A stretch of 64,000 bases of DNA from an uncultured Haliea sp. (GCA_947258585.1 CAMYIZ010000004.1:1-64000); one strand, 5' to 3'. Shown: positions 18,990 to 29,986, counted from the first letter of the stretch. The notes: a model not told the origin generated them from the sequence alone. Program-made: numbers and translations.

Positions 18990-20159
18990 TCAGCCGGCCT
19001 CCCTGCCGAGAATCAGTGTGCTGTGGCTGGACATGATCCCGCCCTGGGCGTGCAGCAGACCGACGGCGGCTTTGGCAAGCTGGCGGTCGCGAGCGGTGCC
19101 CCGCAGCTGCCAGACCGATTCGGTCAGCGCGAACATGGAGCCGGGGTTGCCCGGGTGGCAGTGGGACAGCAGCCCGCCGTGGGTGTTGACCGGCAGGGCT
19201 CCCCCGGGGCCGATTCCGGCGCTGGTGATGAAATCGCCGCCCTCGCCCTTGGCGCAGAAACCCAGATCCTCCAGTTCCACCAGCACGGTGGGCGTGAAGC
19301 AATCGTAGAGCTGGGCAAAATCCATGTCCCGCGGCCCCAGCCCGGCCATGGCGTAGGCCCGCTGGCCCGATTCCACCGCAGCCGAGGTCGTCAGGCTGCG
19401 CGCCTGGCTGATGTGTTCGTGGCTGTGCCCCTCGCCAATCCCCAGCAGATACACCGGCGCCTGGGAAAAATCCCGGGCCCGCTCGGCAGAGGTCAGGACG
19501 ATGGCGGCGCCGCCATCGGACACCAGCGAGCAGTCCAGCAGGTGCAGCGGATCGGCGATCATGCGCGAGGCCAGCACGTCATCGACGCTGATCAGGTCGC
19601 GCATCTGCGCCGCGGGATTGCGCGCGGCGTGCGCGCGACAGGCCACCGCCACCGCCGCGAAATGCTCGGGCGTGGTGCCGTATCGGGCCATGTGGGCCTG
19701 CGCGATCAGCGCATAGTAGGCCGGCACCGTGGGGCCGTAGGGCTGCTCGTACTGCGGGTGCCCGGTGGCGGACTGCATGAGCATGGCCTGGTCGCGAGTG
19801 AGGCCGCTGCGCAGACTGTCCGCCATCGCGATCACGATGGTCTCCGCCATCCCGGTAGCGATCGCCGAGGCGGCGTGATGCAGGACTGAAAAAGTGGTGC
19901 CGCCACCGGCGCCGGCGGCGAAACAGTAGCGGGGAAAGATCTGCAGGTACTCGGCGATGGCCTCGGCGTGGTAGAGCATGGGCTGGGACATGCTGTTGCA
20001 GGTCACCAGGCCATCCACCTGGGTCTTGTCCAGACCCGCATCCGCCAGCGCCAGCAGTATGGACTCGACGCAGAGTTCGGTTGCGGTGGCGTCGGGCACA
20101 ATCCCGACCCGGGTGTCGGCGGCCCCGACAATCGCCACCTTGCCGCGCAGACTGTCCAT
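18990..20159 (-). CDS. Thiolase / acetyl-CoA acetyltransferase family (SCP-x-like, lipid-transfer type)
   Basis: KVAIVGAADTRVGIVPDATATELCVESILLALADAGLD..., DGGAAIVLTSAERA, NTHGGLLSHCHPGNPGS. Confidence 0.9.
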   Translation of the reverse strand: MDSLRGKVAIVGAADTRVGIVPDATATELCVESILLALADAGLDKTQVDGLVTCNSMSQPMLYHAEAIAEYLQIFPRYCFAAGAGGGTTFSVLHHAASAIATGMAETIVIAMADSLRSGLTRDQAMLMQSATGHPQYEQPYGPTVPAYYALIAQAHMARYGTTPEHFAAVAVACRAHAARNPAAQMRDLISVDDVLASRMIADPLHLLDCSLVSDGGAAIVLTSAERARDFSQAPVYLLGIGEGHSHEHISQARSLTTSAAVESGQRAYAMAGLGPRDMDFAQLYDCFTPTVLVELEDLGFCAKGEGGDFITSAGIGPGGALPVNTHGGLLSHCHPGNPGSMFALTESVWQLRGTARDRQLAKAAVGLLHAQGGIMSSHSTLILGREAG

Positions 20160-20587
20160 CAGCGCGCCATCACCGCGGTGGCTACCCCGGGGGTAATGAC
20201 CTCGCCGGCCTCATTCTTGATAAATACCTCGATCTGCACTTCTCCGCTCGCCGGATCCACAGCCGTGACCGTGCCGCCGGAGTAGAGCGTCTCGCCGATG
20301 TAGCTGGCCGCGCGATTGGAGTACTCGATGCTGGTCAGGCGCCCGGCGTCAGCTAGCCACTCCTCCACGCACTGGTTCAACCAGTCACCGAGCATGGGGC
20401 CGGCAATCACCAGCCCCGGATAGCCTTCGACTTCCGTGGCATAGGGGTGATCAAAATGGATGCGGTGCGCGTTCCACAGTGCCGCGTTGTACAGGAACAG
20501 CTGTACGTTGTCGGGCTTCAGTTCGCGCCCGGGCAGCTCGTCGCCCACCTGCACGTTTGCCCCCGACGGTTTCTCGCTCAGTGCCAC
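20159..20587 (-). CDS. MaoC-like dehydratase domain protein
   Basis: VQLFLYNAALWNAHRIHFDHPYATEVEGYPGLVIAGPMLGDWL (hot-dog fold MaoC). GTG start; 1-nt overlap with the next gene. Confidence 0.82.
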   Translation of the reverse strand: MALSEKPSGANVQVGDELPGRELKPDNVQLFLYNAALWNAHRIHFDHPYATEVEGYPGLVIAGPMLGDWLNQCVEEWLADAGRLTSIEYSNRAASYIGETLYSGGTVTAVDPASGEVQIEVFIKNEAGEVITPGVATAVMAR

Positions 20588-20592
20588 AGTCT

Positions 20593-21048
20593 TTACCTCA
20601 GAATTCTCGTGGTTTGCTCGCGGATCACCTGCTCACCCGCGTCATTGACAATCCGCATGTCCACCTCATAGAAAATCAGCGGTCCGGAGCGACCGTGCTT
20701 TTCATAGATATTGGTCAGGGTCCGCGTCGCGGTAAGCCAGTCCCCGGGGTACACCGGCTTCAGGTAGTCAATCTTGAGGCCACCCGCCATGGCCCGCTCC
20801 AGCGGGAATTTCGGCAACAGGGTGTCGATGGACACGCCGTCGGGGGTCAGGTCCTCCAGCTCCACCACGTCCCAGAACAGGGCGACGTGGAACATGGGGG
20901 GCGCCTGGTCGCCGTCGAGGTACTTGCGCTGGCGATTGCCGGTGGCAATGGCGTATTTGCGGATATCCCGCCGTGTCACCAGCTCGCGATGCGGCACGCT
21001 CTGGCGCCCGATGTTGGCGAGCAGCTCGTCACTGAGCAGCGTGGTCAT
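20593..21048 (-). CDS. FAS1-like dehydratase / MaoC N-terminal domain protein
   Basis: VTRRDIRKYAIATGNRQRKYLDGDQAPPMFHVALFWDVV...LERAMAGGLKIDYLKPVYPGDWLTATRTLTNIYEKHGRSGPLIFYEVDMRIVNDAGE. Confidence 0.82.
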   Translation of the reverse strand: MTTLLSDELLANIGRQSVPHRELVTRRDIRKYAIATGNRQRKYLDGDQAPPMFHVALFWDVVELEDLTPDGVSIDTLLPKFPLERAMAGGLKIDYLKPVYPGDWLTATRTLTNIYEKHGRSGPLIFYEVDMRIVNDAGEQVIREQTTRILR

Positions 21049-22601
21049 ACTTTTCTGTCTCCCGTGTTCCAGTAGGGGTCGCGCAGTTCACGCTTGAGGA
21101 TCTTGCCTGTCGGCGCCTTGGGCAGGCTGTCGACGAAGTCTACCGAGCGCGGCTTCTGGTAGGACGCCAGGTGCTGGCTCGCGGTGGCGATGATCTCGGC
21201 CTCGGTGGCGCTCATCCCCGGCTTCAGCACCACGACGGCCTTCACCGACTCGCCCCACTCGGCATCCGGGATGCCGAATACCGCGGATTCGAGTACCGCC
21301 GGATGCTGGTGAATGGCCGCCTCGACCTGGGTGCTGTAGATGTTCTCGCCCCCGGAGATGATCATGTCCTTGGCGCGATCGACGATGAATACGTACCCGT
21401 CCTCGTCCCACACCGCCACGTCCCCGGTATGCATCCAGCCGTCGCGCAGGGTCTGCGCCGTCAGGTCCGGGCGCTGCCAGTAGCCGATCATATTGGCCTC
21501 GGACTGCACCAGCACTTCACCGGGTGTGCTGCCATCGCGGGGGACGGTGTTGCCGTCGGCGTCCACCAGCTTGATGGTGGTCATGAACCCTTCCCGACCA
21601 CAGGAGCTCAGCCGCTCGGCATGGATGCCGGCAATGGCGTTGGCGTGGTCCTCCTGGGACAGAAAGCTCATGGTCATGCCTTCGGTCTGGCCGTAGCCCT
21701 GAATCAGGGTGCAGGGAAACGCCTCCAGCGCCGCCTTCACCACGCTGTGCGGCATGGGGCCGCCACCGTACTGGATGTTGCGCAGGCTGCTGAGGTCGTA
21801 ATCGGCGAAGTTGTCCACCGCCATCATCCAGTTCAGCATGGTGGTGATGCCGAGGAAGGCCGAGACCCGCTCGCGCTGAATCACCTCCAGCGCCAGCTTC
21901 GCCTCAAAGTTGATCAACACCAGCGGGCAGCCGTGGGCCATGTAGTTCATCGCCAGCCCCACCGGAATGTGGAACATCTGGCCGGTCAGCATATAGACGT
22001 CAGAGGGTACGATACGCTCGGCGACGGTCTGGTTGATCATGCCCGCGAACAGGGAGCGATGGGTGTGCAGAGCGCCCTTGGACTCGCCGGTGGTGCCGCC
22101 GGTGTAGAGAATGAGCACCGGGTCGTCGCCCCCGACTGATGCGGAGCGAGGGGGTTCCTCGGCGCTGGCCGCGGCCAGCAGGGCTTCGTAACTGCCGTCA
22201 CTGCCGGCACCAAAGCCGAGGCAGCGGGGAATCCCCGCCTCCGCCGCCACGCTCGCGGCCAGTTCCGCATACTCGCTGGAATACACCAGCACCCGGGGCG
22301 CGCCCCCGGCTGCGATCTTGAGCAGCTCGGGGCCACCGAGGCGCCAGTTCAATGGCTGCACGATCAGGCCTATACGCGCGCAGGCGTAATAAACCTCCAT
22401 GTACTCAATGCAGTTCTTGGCAAGCACGGCCACGCGCTCGCCCTTGTCCAGCTGCAATTGCGTTGCCAGCCCGTTGCCCAGCCGACGCACACGCTCGTCC
22501 AGCTCGCCGTAGCTCATGCGCCGATCGTTCGGCACATCAATCAACGCCTCCCGGGCAGGTGTCAGGCGGGCAGTCTTGGCCGGAATTTTTCCAATGTTCA
22601 C
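21045..22601 (-). CDS. Acyl-CoA synthetase, AMP-binding (class I adenylate-forming)
   Basis: LILYTGGTTGESKGALHTHRSL (A3 motif), GYGQTEG, YVFIVDRAKDMIISGGENIYSTQVE. 4-nt overlap with downstream MaoC. Confidence 0.93.
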   Translation of the reverse strand: MNIGKIPAKTARLTPAREALIDVPNDRRMSYGELDERVRRLGNGLATQLQLDKGERVAVLAKNCIEYMEVYYACARIGLIVQPLNWRLGGPELLKIAAGGAPRVLVYSSEYAELAASVAAEAGIPRCLGFGAGSDGSYEALLAAASAEEPPRSASVGGDDPVLILYTGGTTGESKGALHTHRSLFAGMINQTVAERIVPSDVYMLTGQMFHIPVGLAMNYMAHGCPLVLINFEAKLALEVIQRERVSAFLGITTMLNWMMAVDNFADYDLSSLRNIQYGGGPMPHSVVKAALEAFPCTLIQGYGQTEGMTMSFLSQEDHANAIAGIHAERLSSCGREGFMTTIKLVDADGNTVPRDGSTPGEVLVQSEANMIGYWQRPDLTAQTLRDGWMHTGDVAVWDEDGYVFIVDRAKDMIISGGENIYSTQVEAAIHQHPAVLESAVFGIPDAEWGESVKAVVVLKPGMSATEAEIIATASQHLASYQKPRSVDFVDSLPKAPTGKILKRELRDPYWNTGDRKV

Positions 22602-22613
22602 CAGGCGTCCCCG

Positions 22614-23045
22614 TCAGTAGCTCTTGTCGAGTTCAAGATGGCGCTGCAGCAGCTCCCAGCCGCCCTCACCCCGGACCACGCGATCATGGTAGACACCTGC
22701 GGTCAGCAGCGAGATCGCGCCATTCTCGGTGGCGAACAGGGTCAGGTTGGACACCACGGCGATGCCCTCCTCCGCGCCTGTATCCGCCGGGAAGAAAATA
22801 TTCGACACCACGTGGCGCCTCTTGTCAGTCTGCTCCGCCATGGATCCGGTCATCAGCTGCATGATGCCCTCGCGGGATTCGAACGGACCGATCAGGTCAC
22901 CCCCGGCGATGCGCATGCTGAAGGAGGCGTTGGCGGCGAAGCTCGCCGCGAGCATCTCCACGTCGCGCTCGTCCAGGGCATAGGCTGCGCGTGCCAGCAG
23001 CTCGTGGATTGCGAGTTTTTCGTCGCTGTCGAGTTCAGCGGTCAT
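22614..23045 (-). CDS. SnoaL-like / NTF2-fold protein
   Basis: DEKLAIHELLARAAYALDERDVEMLAASFAANASFSMRIAGGDLIGPFESREGIMQLM. Confidence 0.75.
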   Translation of the reverse strand: MTAELDSDEKLAIHELLARAAYALDERDVEMLAASFAANASFSMRIAGGDLIGPFESREGIMQLMTGSMAEQTDKRRHVVSNIFFPADTGAEEGIAVVSNLTLFATENGAISLLTAGVYHDRVVRGEGGWELLQRHLELDKSY

Positions 23046-23297
23046 AGACTGTCTCCCATTGCAGGCACGCTCGGGGCAGCGGGGCCTGCATGCTCTCCAG
23101 GATACCGGGATTGTTGATGCACATCCTCTCGCGCTTCTGCAGTCGCGCCCACCAGGGTGGGCACGCGGCCCGCATGGCTGCTACCGCAGTACTGGAAAGA
23201 GGCCCTGCCGCCGGCCGCGCCCGCGACATCACAATTTGCGTTCGCTATTTTCATTATTGTTGGTCCAAAAAACCTGTTGCAAAATCATAGTTCCCTT

Positions 23298-23312
23298 TTG
23301 AACATTATTCAA
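23298..23312. promoter_or_regulatory. Putative operator palindrome TTGAACATTATTCAA between the divergent tetR and catabolic operon
   Basis: 5-bp inverted repeat; 13/15 identical to TTGAATAGTATTCAA at 9668..9682. Confidence 0.45.
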
Positions 23313-23384
23313 GATAAAAAATGGAGTGCCAAATCCGGACAAATCCGTAGCCGCCTATGGGCTTAGCTGCTAAAGTTTCGGGCC

Positions 23385-24029
23385 ATGGAAAATTCTCCCA
23401 AAACAGCGCGCCGGAATTCAGCCAACCCCGTGCCGGGAGATGCTCCCGCCAGGCGCGACGGGCGCGGTGAAAAGCGCCGCCGACGGATCTACAAATCCCT
23501 CCACGACTGCATCATCACCAAGGGCTATGTGAAAACCACCCTCGCCGATATCGCCGAGGGCGCGGGCATGACCGCCAGCCACCTGCTGTATTACTTCAAT
23601 GGCAAGGAGGCGATCCTGGAGCAGTACTTCGCCAACGTGGCGGTGCGGTTCCTGGAAAGAATCGAGTCCTTCTCACAGCACCCGGCTCGGGAGCAGGTGG
23701 AGATGCTGGCGGACTTCTGGTTCCGCGGAGAGACCAGCACCCGCCTCGAGATCGGGTTCATGCTGGAATGTTTCGGCGCCGCGGTAAACGACGACGTCCT
23801 CCGCGTCACCAAAGCGGATTTCGACAGCCGCTGCAAGGCGCACCTGATGGAGGTCTTCCGGGCTGCGCCCGCACTGGTGCTCGACAACGAGAGCGACTCG
23901 GCGGAAATCGCCTACTCGATGATGATTGGCCTGCGCTCCGCCGTGTACTTCGATGAGGATATCAGCCTCGACCGCGCCCACCGCCTGTTCACGAATGCCG
24001 TGAACAGGATGTGTGGATTCGGGGCCTGA
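23385..24029 (+). CDS. TetR/AcrR family transcriptional regulator
   Basis: RRRIYKSLHDCIITKGYVKTTLADIAEGAGMTASHLLYYFNGKEAILEQYF (TetR HTH). Divergent from the Rieske/thiolase operon. Confidence 0.92.
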   Translation: MENSPKTARRNSANPVPGDAPARRDGRGEKRRRRIYKSLHDCIITKGYVKTTLADIAEGAGMTASHLLYYFNGKEAILEQYFANVAVRFLERIESFSQHPAREQVEMLADFWFRGETSTRLEIGFMLECFGAAVNDDVLRVTKADFDSRCKAHLMEVFRAAPALVLDNESDSAEIAYSMMIGLRSAVYFDEDISLDRAHRLFTNAVNRMCGFGA

Positions 24030-24035
24030 GCGAGC

Positions 24036-25037
24036 CTAGCGCAGGCGCGGCAACACCTTCTCCGCAATGTAGCGCAGGCGACGGTTGCCGGACTCCAGCG
24101 ACTCCCCGGGAAATTGCGCCCAGAAGTGAATATCGCTGATCAGCGGGTAGTCCCGCACCAGCTTGCTCAGCTCGGCAACCGCCATGTCCGCGTCCCACAT
24201 TTCGTAGAGGCCGTTTTCGATCGCGCTGAAGACATCGTCAAACAGGGTGGCCTTTTCCGGTGGCCCGAAGGCTCCCCATTTGATGTACTCGTTGCTCTGG
24301 TACAGGATGTGTTCGCCAATCCGGCGCGCCTCGGCCTCCGGGTCCTCGGCGATGATCGCCCAGCAGCCCATGACCACATTGCCCTGCTCCAGAGTCTTGC
24401 CCTGGCTCAGCAAGGCCTCGCAATAGTTGTCGATGCCCAGGCCACCGGTGCAGAGAAAGCCGTCGGCCACGCGCGCCGCCCTGTCGATGGCTGGCGGTGC
24501 CATGCCTCCCAGCAGGATTTTCGGCGCGTGTACCGGCGCCGGTGTCACGCTCAGGTCACCCACTGTGAAGCGCTTGCCGCTGAAATTCACCGGCTTGCCG
24601 GACCAGCTGCGGCGGATGACCTCAATACCCTCCTCCACCAGGCTCGGACGATGTGACAGCTGGCGCCCGAACTGGTCGAACTCCAGCTGCCGGTAGCCGA
24701 TGCCGACGCCGAGATCGAAGCGGCCGCCACTGAGCAGCGACACCGTGGCGCAGTCCTCGGCCATGCGGACCGGGTCGTGCAGCGGCAGCAACATGAGGTT
24801 GGTGCCGATATGCATGTTGCGGGTGCGCGCGGCTATTGCCGCGGCGAGCACCAGCGGGGACGGGGTATAACCGTCGTCGCAGAAGTGGTGCTCGGTCAGC
24901 CAGGCGGAGTCGAAACCGAGTTCTTCAGCGGCGGCAATCTGGTCCAGTCGGCTGGCGTAGAACTGCTCGAAGTCCTCGCGCCAGGGCGCAGGATTACGAA
25001 AGTCGTACCACAGTCCATAGTTGACAGGTGTGCTCAT
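24036..25037 (-). CDS. LLM class flavin-dependent oxidoreductase
   Basis: NYGLWYDFRNPAPWREDFEQFYASRLDQIAAAEELGFDSAWLTEHHFCDDGYTPSPLVLAAAIAARTRNMHIGTNLMLLPLHDPVRMAED. Confidence 0.93.
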   Translation of the reverse strand: MSTPVNYGLWYDFRNPAPWREDFEQFYASRLDQIAAAEELGFDSAWLTEHHFCDDGYTPSPLVLAAAIAARTRNMHIGTNLMLLPLHDPVRMAEDCATVSLLSGGRFDLGVGIGYRQLEFDQFGRQLSHRPSLVEEGIEVIRRSWSGKPVNFSGKRFTVGDLSVTPAPVHAPKILLGGMAPPAIDRAARVADGFLCTGGLGIDNYCEALLSQGKTLEQGNVVMGCWAIIAEDPEAEARRIGEHILYQSNEYIKWGAFGPPEKATLFDDVFSAIENGLYEMWDADMAVAELSKLVRDYPLISDIHFWAQFPGESLESGNRRLRYIAEKVLPRLR

Positions 25038-25055
25038 GATGCAATTCTCCGGGGA

Positions 25056-25862
25056 TCAGGCGATTTCGGCAAGAAAGGCGAGCAGGTCGCTGTTGTAGCG
25101 CTGCGCCTCTTCGATGAAGGGTGCGTGGCCGACTCCCTCGTATTCCACGACCCGGGCATTGGCGTTGTTCGCCCCGACCCAGCGGCAAATATCCGGGGCG
25201 ACAAATACATCTTCGGTCCCGACGAAGGACAAAATCGGCAGCGCAAGGGCGGCCAGCTGCTGCCGCTGGTCGAGCTGCGCCAGCTGGCCCAGCGTTACGT
25301 GCGCCATCGGCGACGCAGCGCAGAATACCTGCCACATCCAGTCGACCAGCGGCTCGCCGACCTCTTTCGCGCAAACTGCCTGCGACAGGCCCGCCAGGAA
25401 TCCGATGCGGTCGGCCTGCAGGGCCGCTACCGTACCCGCCATGTCTTCTTCCGTGCCGCCGGCTTCGAAACCCGGCTTGCGGGTGTAGATCGGCGTCGCC
25501 CCGCCGGTCAGAACCAGTCCGGCGCAGCGCTTGCCCAGTCGGTCGGCCGCTTCCACCGCTACCGCGCCGCCCAGGGACCAGCCGTTCAACACCACCGACT
25601 CCAGGCCCAGTTCCGCCACCAGCGCCACGACATCGCCCGCGATCGCGAGAATACCCAGGTCGGCAAAGTCCTTGTCGGAAAGCCCGCAACCACGGTGGTC
25701 GATCATCACCACCCGGTGCCCCGCGCCAAGCAGGGCCGGCAGGGTGTTGTCCCAGGCCCGGCAACTGAATCCCCAACCGTGGATCAGCAGGATCGCGCTG
25801 CTGCCGCTGCCGTAGTCCTCGTAGTAGACGCTCTTGCCACAATCGGTTTTCAGGTAAGCCAT
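25056..25862 (-). CDS. Alpha/beta hydrolase
   Basis: ILLIHGWGFSCRAWDNTLPALLGAGHRVVMIDHRGCGLSDK; nucleophile elbow LNGWSLGGAVAVE; GHAPFIEEAQRYN. Confidence 0.93.
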   Translation of the reverse strand: MAYLKTDCGKSVYYEDYGSGSSAILLIHGWGFSCRAWDNTLPALLGAGHRVVMIDHRGCGLSDKDFADLGILAIAGDVVALVAELGLESVVLNGWSLGGAVAVEAADRLGKRCAGLVLTGGATPIYTRKPGFEAGGTEEDMAGTVAALQADRIGFLAGLSQAVCAKEVGEPLVDWMWQVFCAASPMAHVTLGQLAQLDQRQQLAALALPILSFVGTEDVFVAPDICRWVGANNANARVVEYEGVGHAPFIEEAQRYNSDLLAFLAEIA

Positions 25863-25866
25863 AGTC

Positions 25867-26511
25867 CTATTCCTTCTTGCTGAGAAGTCGTTTTATGTTG
25901 GATTCGTAGTCATTGAATATCGCCGGCAAATCCAGGGCTTCGGCATTCACCAGCCACTGGTAGATGATGCCAAAGATAAACGCATTGAACTGCACCGAGA
26001 ACTGCTCCGGGTTGATCACGGGGTCTATCTCACCGGCCTCGATACCGCCGCGGACCCAGCGGGCGGCGTCCTCGCGATAGACCCGGTGGTGGTCAGCCAG
26101 CTTGCTGCGAATCCTGGAATCGTGCCCGAGTGACTCGTACCAGAGGATGTACATGGCGCGCATGTAGTTGGCCTCTGCGGTAAGAAAGTCGCGCAGCGCG
26201 TCCAGCGCCGCCAGCACCGCCTCGATTCCGGTCTTGCCGCCGACGTAGCTGGTCAGGTGCTCCTTCCAGCGACCGTCGAAGCGCACGAACAGCTTGTTGA
26301 GGAAGCCCTCTTTCGACCCGAAGCGGGAGTGTGCGAGTCCGCGGCTGTAACCCGCCAGCTCGCCGATCTCCTTGAGCGTGGTGCGCTCGGTGCCGCGCTC
26401 AATGATCAACTCGATGGCGGCCTCGAACATGCGCTTGTCAGATAGAGCCGTACGCTCCGCCTGGGTCCTGCGCCGGGTCGTCGCCTCCGGTCCCTTTGCC
26501 TGTGGTCTCAT
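25867..26511 (-). CDS. TetR/AcrR family transcriptional regulator
   Basis: DKRMFEAAIELIIERGTERTTLKEIGELAGYSRGLAHSRFGSKEGFLNKLF. ATG at 26511. Confidence 0.92.
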   Translation of the reverse strand: MRPQAKGPEATTRRRTQAERTALSDKRMFEAAIELIIERGTERTTLKEIGELAGYSRGLAHSRFGSKEGFLNKLFVRFDGRWKEHLTSYVGGKTGIEAVLAALDALRDFLTAEANYMRAMYILWYESLGHDSRIRSKLADHHRVYREDAARWVRGGIEAGEIDPVINPEQFSVQFNAFIFGIIYQWLVNAEALDLPAIFNDYESNIKRLLSKKE

Positions 26512-26528
26512 CAACTGTTCTCCACGAT

Positions 26529-26553
26529 GGCAACCTTCAGGGCAAAGGTTGCC
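26529..26553. promoter_or_regulatory. Perfect 9-bp inverted repeat immediately after the acyl-CoA synthetase stop codon (operator or attenuator/processing hairpin)
   Basis: GGCAACCTT-CAGGGCA-AAGGTTGCC between the stop at 26555 and the tetR start at 26511; no U-tract on the minus strand. Confidence 0.45.
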
Positions 26554-26554
26554 G

Positions 26555-28168
<1,614 letters not shown>

Positions 28169-28182
28169 GTTCAATTGTCTCC

Positions 28183-29205
28183 TTACCAGCGACCTTTGGC
28201 CGCCGCTTCCGCCTCGGCCAACAGGGCTGGCACATCGTACTCCAGACCGCGGGCATAGGCAGAATCGACCTTGCCCTGGCGATAGAGTGCATAGGCGCCC
28301 TCGACAATCGCCGCCAGCCGCCAGAAGGCGAAGCACAAATAGTAATCAAGATTGTTCAGGGGATAGCCGGTGGCAGTGCCCCAGCGCTCCGCCAGCGCTC
28401 GCCGGCTGATGATCCCGTCGCGCCGGCTCACGGCCTGAATATGCTGGAACCCGGGCGGGTCGAGATCGCGCGGACCCCAGAACATCAGGAACAGGCCGAG
28501 ATCCGCAAGGGGATCGCCGATAGTCGCCAGCTCCCAGTCAATGACGGCAGCGAGCCCGGGACGATCCGGATGCGACAGGGTATTGTCGAGATGGTAGTCA
28601 CCGTGCACGAGACCGACGGGGCCCTCCGCGGGCAGGTTGGCCAGCAGCCAGTCCGCGAGCTCCTGCAGCAGGGGCAGTTCCCGCACCGGCGCCTCGGCCC
28701 GCACCGCCTGCCAGCGGGTGATCTGGCGGCGCAGGAAATTGTCCGGATTGCCAAAACTTTCCAGCCCGATGTCGCGCCAGGGCGCCCGGTGGATGGCGGC
28801 CAGCTCATCCACCAGGTCCTCGCCCAGGCGGTTGACGCTGGCGGCTGTGTCCCGGTAGGCCGGCGGCAGGGTATCGGTAATGGCGACGCCGTTGACGTGG
28901 GACACCAGCAGGAACGGCCGGCCAATAACCGCAGGATCCTCGCACCAGCCCATGACCTTTGGCGCCTTGACATGACCCTGGATGGCACGCAGCACCGTGG
29001 CCTCCCGCTCTATGCCGCGGTGCGCCGTGGCCGAGATCGTGTTCTCCGGCGGCGTGCGCAGCACCAGCGGCCCGCTGTCGGTTTCCAGCAGCAGAGTCAG
29101 GTTGGCGTTGCCGCCACTCAGGGCCCTGGCGACCCTGGCGCCCGGCATGCCCACTTCGGCGGCGATCCACGCCGCCAGCGGCTTGTCGAACGGGTGCTCA
29201 CTCAT
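28183..29205 (-). CDS. Aminoglycoside-phosphotransferase-like (ACAD10/11-type) phosphotransferase family protein
   Basis: ALSGGNANLTLLLETDSGPLVLRTPP; LVHGDYHLDNTLSHPDRPGLAAVIDWELATIGDPLADLGLFL. Confidence 0.88.
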   Translation of the reverse strand: MSEHPFDKPLAAWIAAEVGMPGARVARALSGGNANLTLLLETDSGPLVLRTPPENTISATAHRGIEREATVLRAIQGHVKAPKVMGWCEDPAVIGRPFLLVSHVNGVAITDTLPPAYRDTAASVNRLGEDLVDELAAIHRAPWRDIGLESFGNPDNFLRRQITRWQAVRAEAPVRELPLLQELADWLLANLPAEGPVGLVHGDYHLDNTLSHPDRPGLAAVIDWELATIGDPLADLGLFLMFWGPRDLDPPGFQHIQAVSRRDGIISRRALAERWGTATGYPLNNLDYYLCFAFWRLAAIVEGAYALYRQGKVDSAYARGLEYDVPALLAEAEAAAKGRW

Positions 29206-29933
29206 CCCGGGACCCCGAAACTGCTCAGCAGCCCGCCATCCACCGGAACGAAGGCGCCGGTCATGTAGCGGGAGCGGGCCACCCACTCCACCACCTGGGC
29301 AATCTCCCCGGGCTCGCCGTAGCGCCCCAGGGGTATGGTCTTGCGCATGGCTTCCAGCGCCTTCTCCGACAAGCCGCCGGTCATCTCGGTCAGCACCAGA
29401 CCGGGAATCACCAGGTTGACGGTGATGCCGCGGGCGGCGAATTCCACCGCCAGCGCCCGCGTCAGCCCCGCCAGTCCCGCTTTCGAGGCCGCGTAGGCGG
29501 AGTCCCCCGGAAAGCCGCGGAAGCCGACCACGGCGCCGACATTAATGACCGCACTACCGGCCCCGAGGTGCGGGTCCGCGGCACGGATAACATTGACCGC
29601 GCCGCGCAGGTTCACGTCAAGCACGCTGTCCCAGTCATCCAGGGCGATGCGGCCGATGCGGCCGCCACGGTGCAGCCCGGCGTTGTTCACCACCACATCA
29701 ATCGTGCCCCAGTGCGCGACCACCGCCGCCACTGCCGCGTTTACCGCCTCGGCATCGCTGACATCGGCACGACAGGCCATGCAGTTTTCGCCCAGCTCAT
29801 GGGCCAGGCTTTCGACATCCGCGCCGCGGGCAAGGATAGCGACCTTGTCCCCTGCGGCAAGCGCACATTCGGCGACCGCGCGGCCTATACCGCGGGACGC
29901 CCCCGTAACGAACCAGATTTTTTGGTCTACCAT
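29202..29933 (-). CDS. SDR family NAD(P)-dependent oxidoreductase
   Basis: IWFVTGASRGIGRAVAECALAAGD, NNAG, YAASKAGLAGL. Overlaps the downstream kinase-like ORF by 4 nt. Confidence 0.92.
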   Translation of the reverse strand: MVDQKIWFVTGASRGIGRAVAECALAAGDKVAILARGADVESLAHELGENCMACRADVSDAEAVNAAVAAVVAHWGTIDVVVNNAGLHRGGRIGRIALDDWDSVLDVNLRGAVNVIRAADPHLGAGSAVINVGAVVGFRGFPGDSAYAASKAGLAGLTRALAVEFAARGITVNLVIPGLVLTEMTGGLSEKALEAMRKTIPLGRYGEPGEIAQVVEWVARSRYMTGAFVPVDGGLLSSFGVPG

Positions 29934-29967
29934 TGTATTGAATCAGCCCGAGTGAGTTTATTATTTG

Positions 29968-29986
29968 CTTGTTTGCATCTAACAAG
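29968..29986. promoter_or_regulatory. Putative operator (6-bp inverted repeat CTTGTT/AACAAG) overlapping the -10 element
   Basis: CTTGTTTGCATCTAACAAG; 17/19 match to 14161..14179. Confidence 0.5.

Noticed and set aside
16889-19036. Plus-strand 715-aa ORF
   Set aside because: Antisense to GST-like, Rieske and OB-fold genes, all with strong family motifs.
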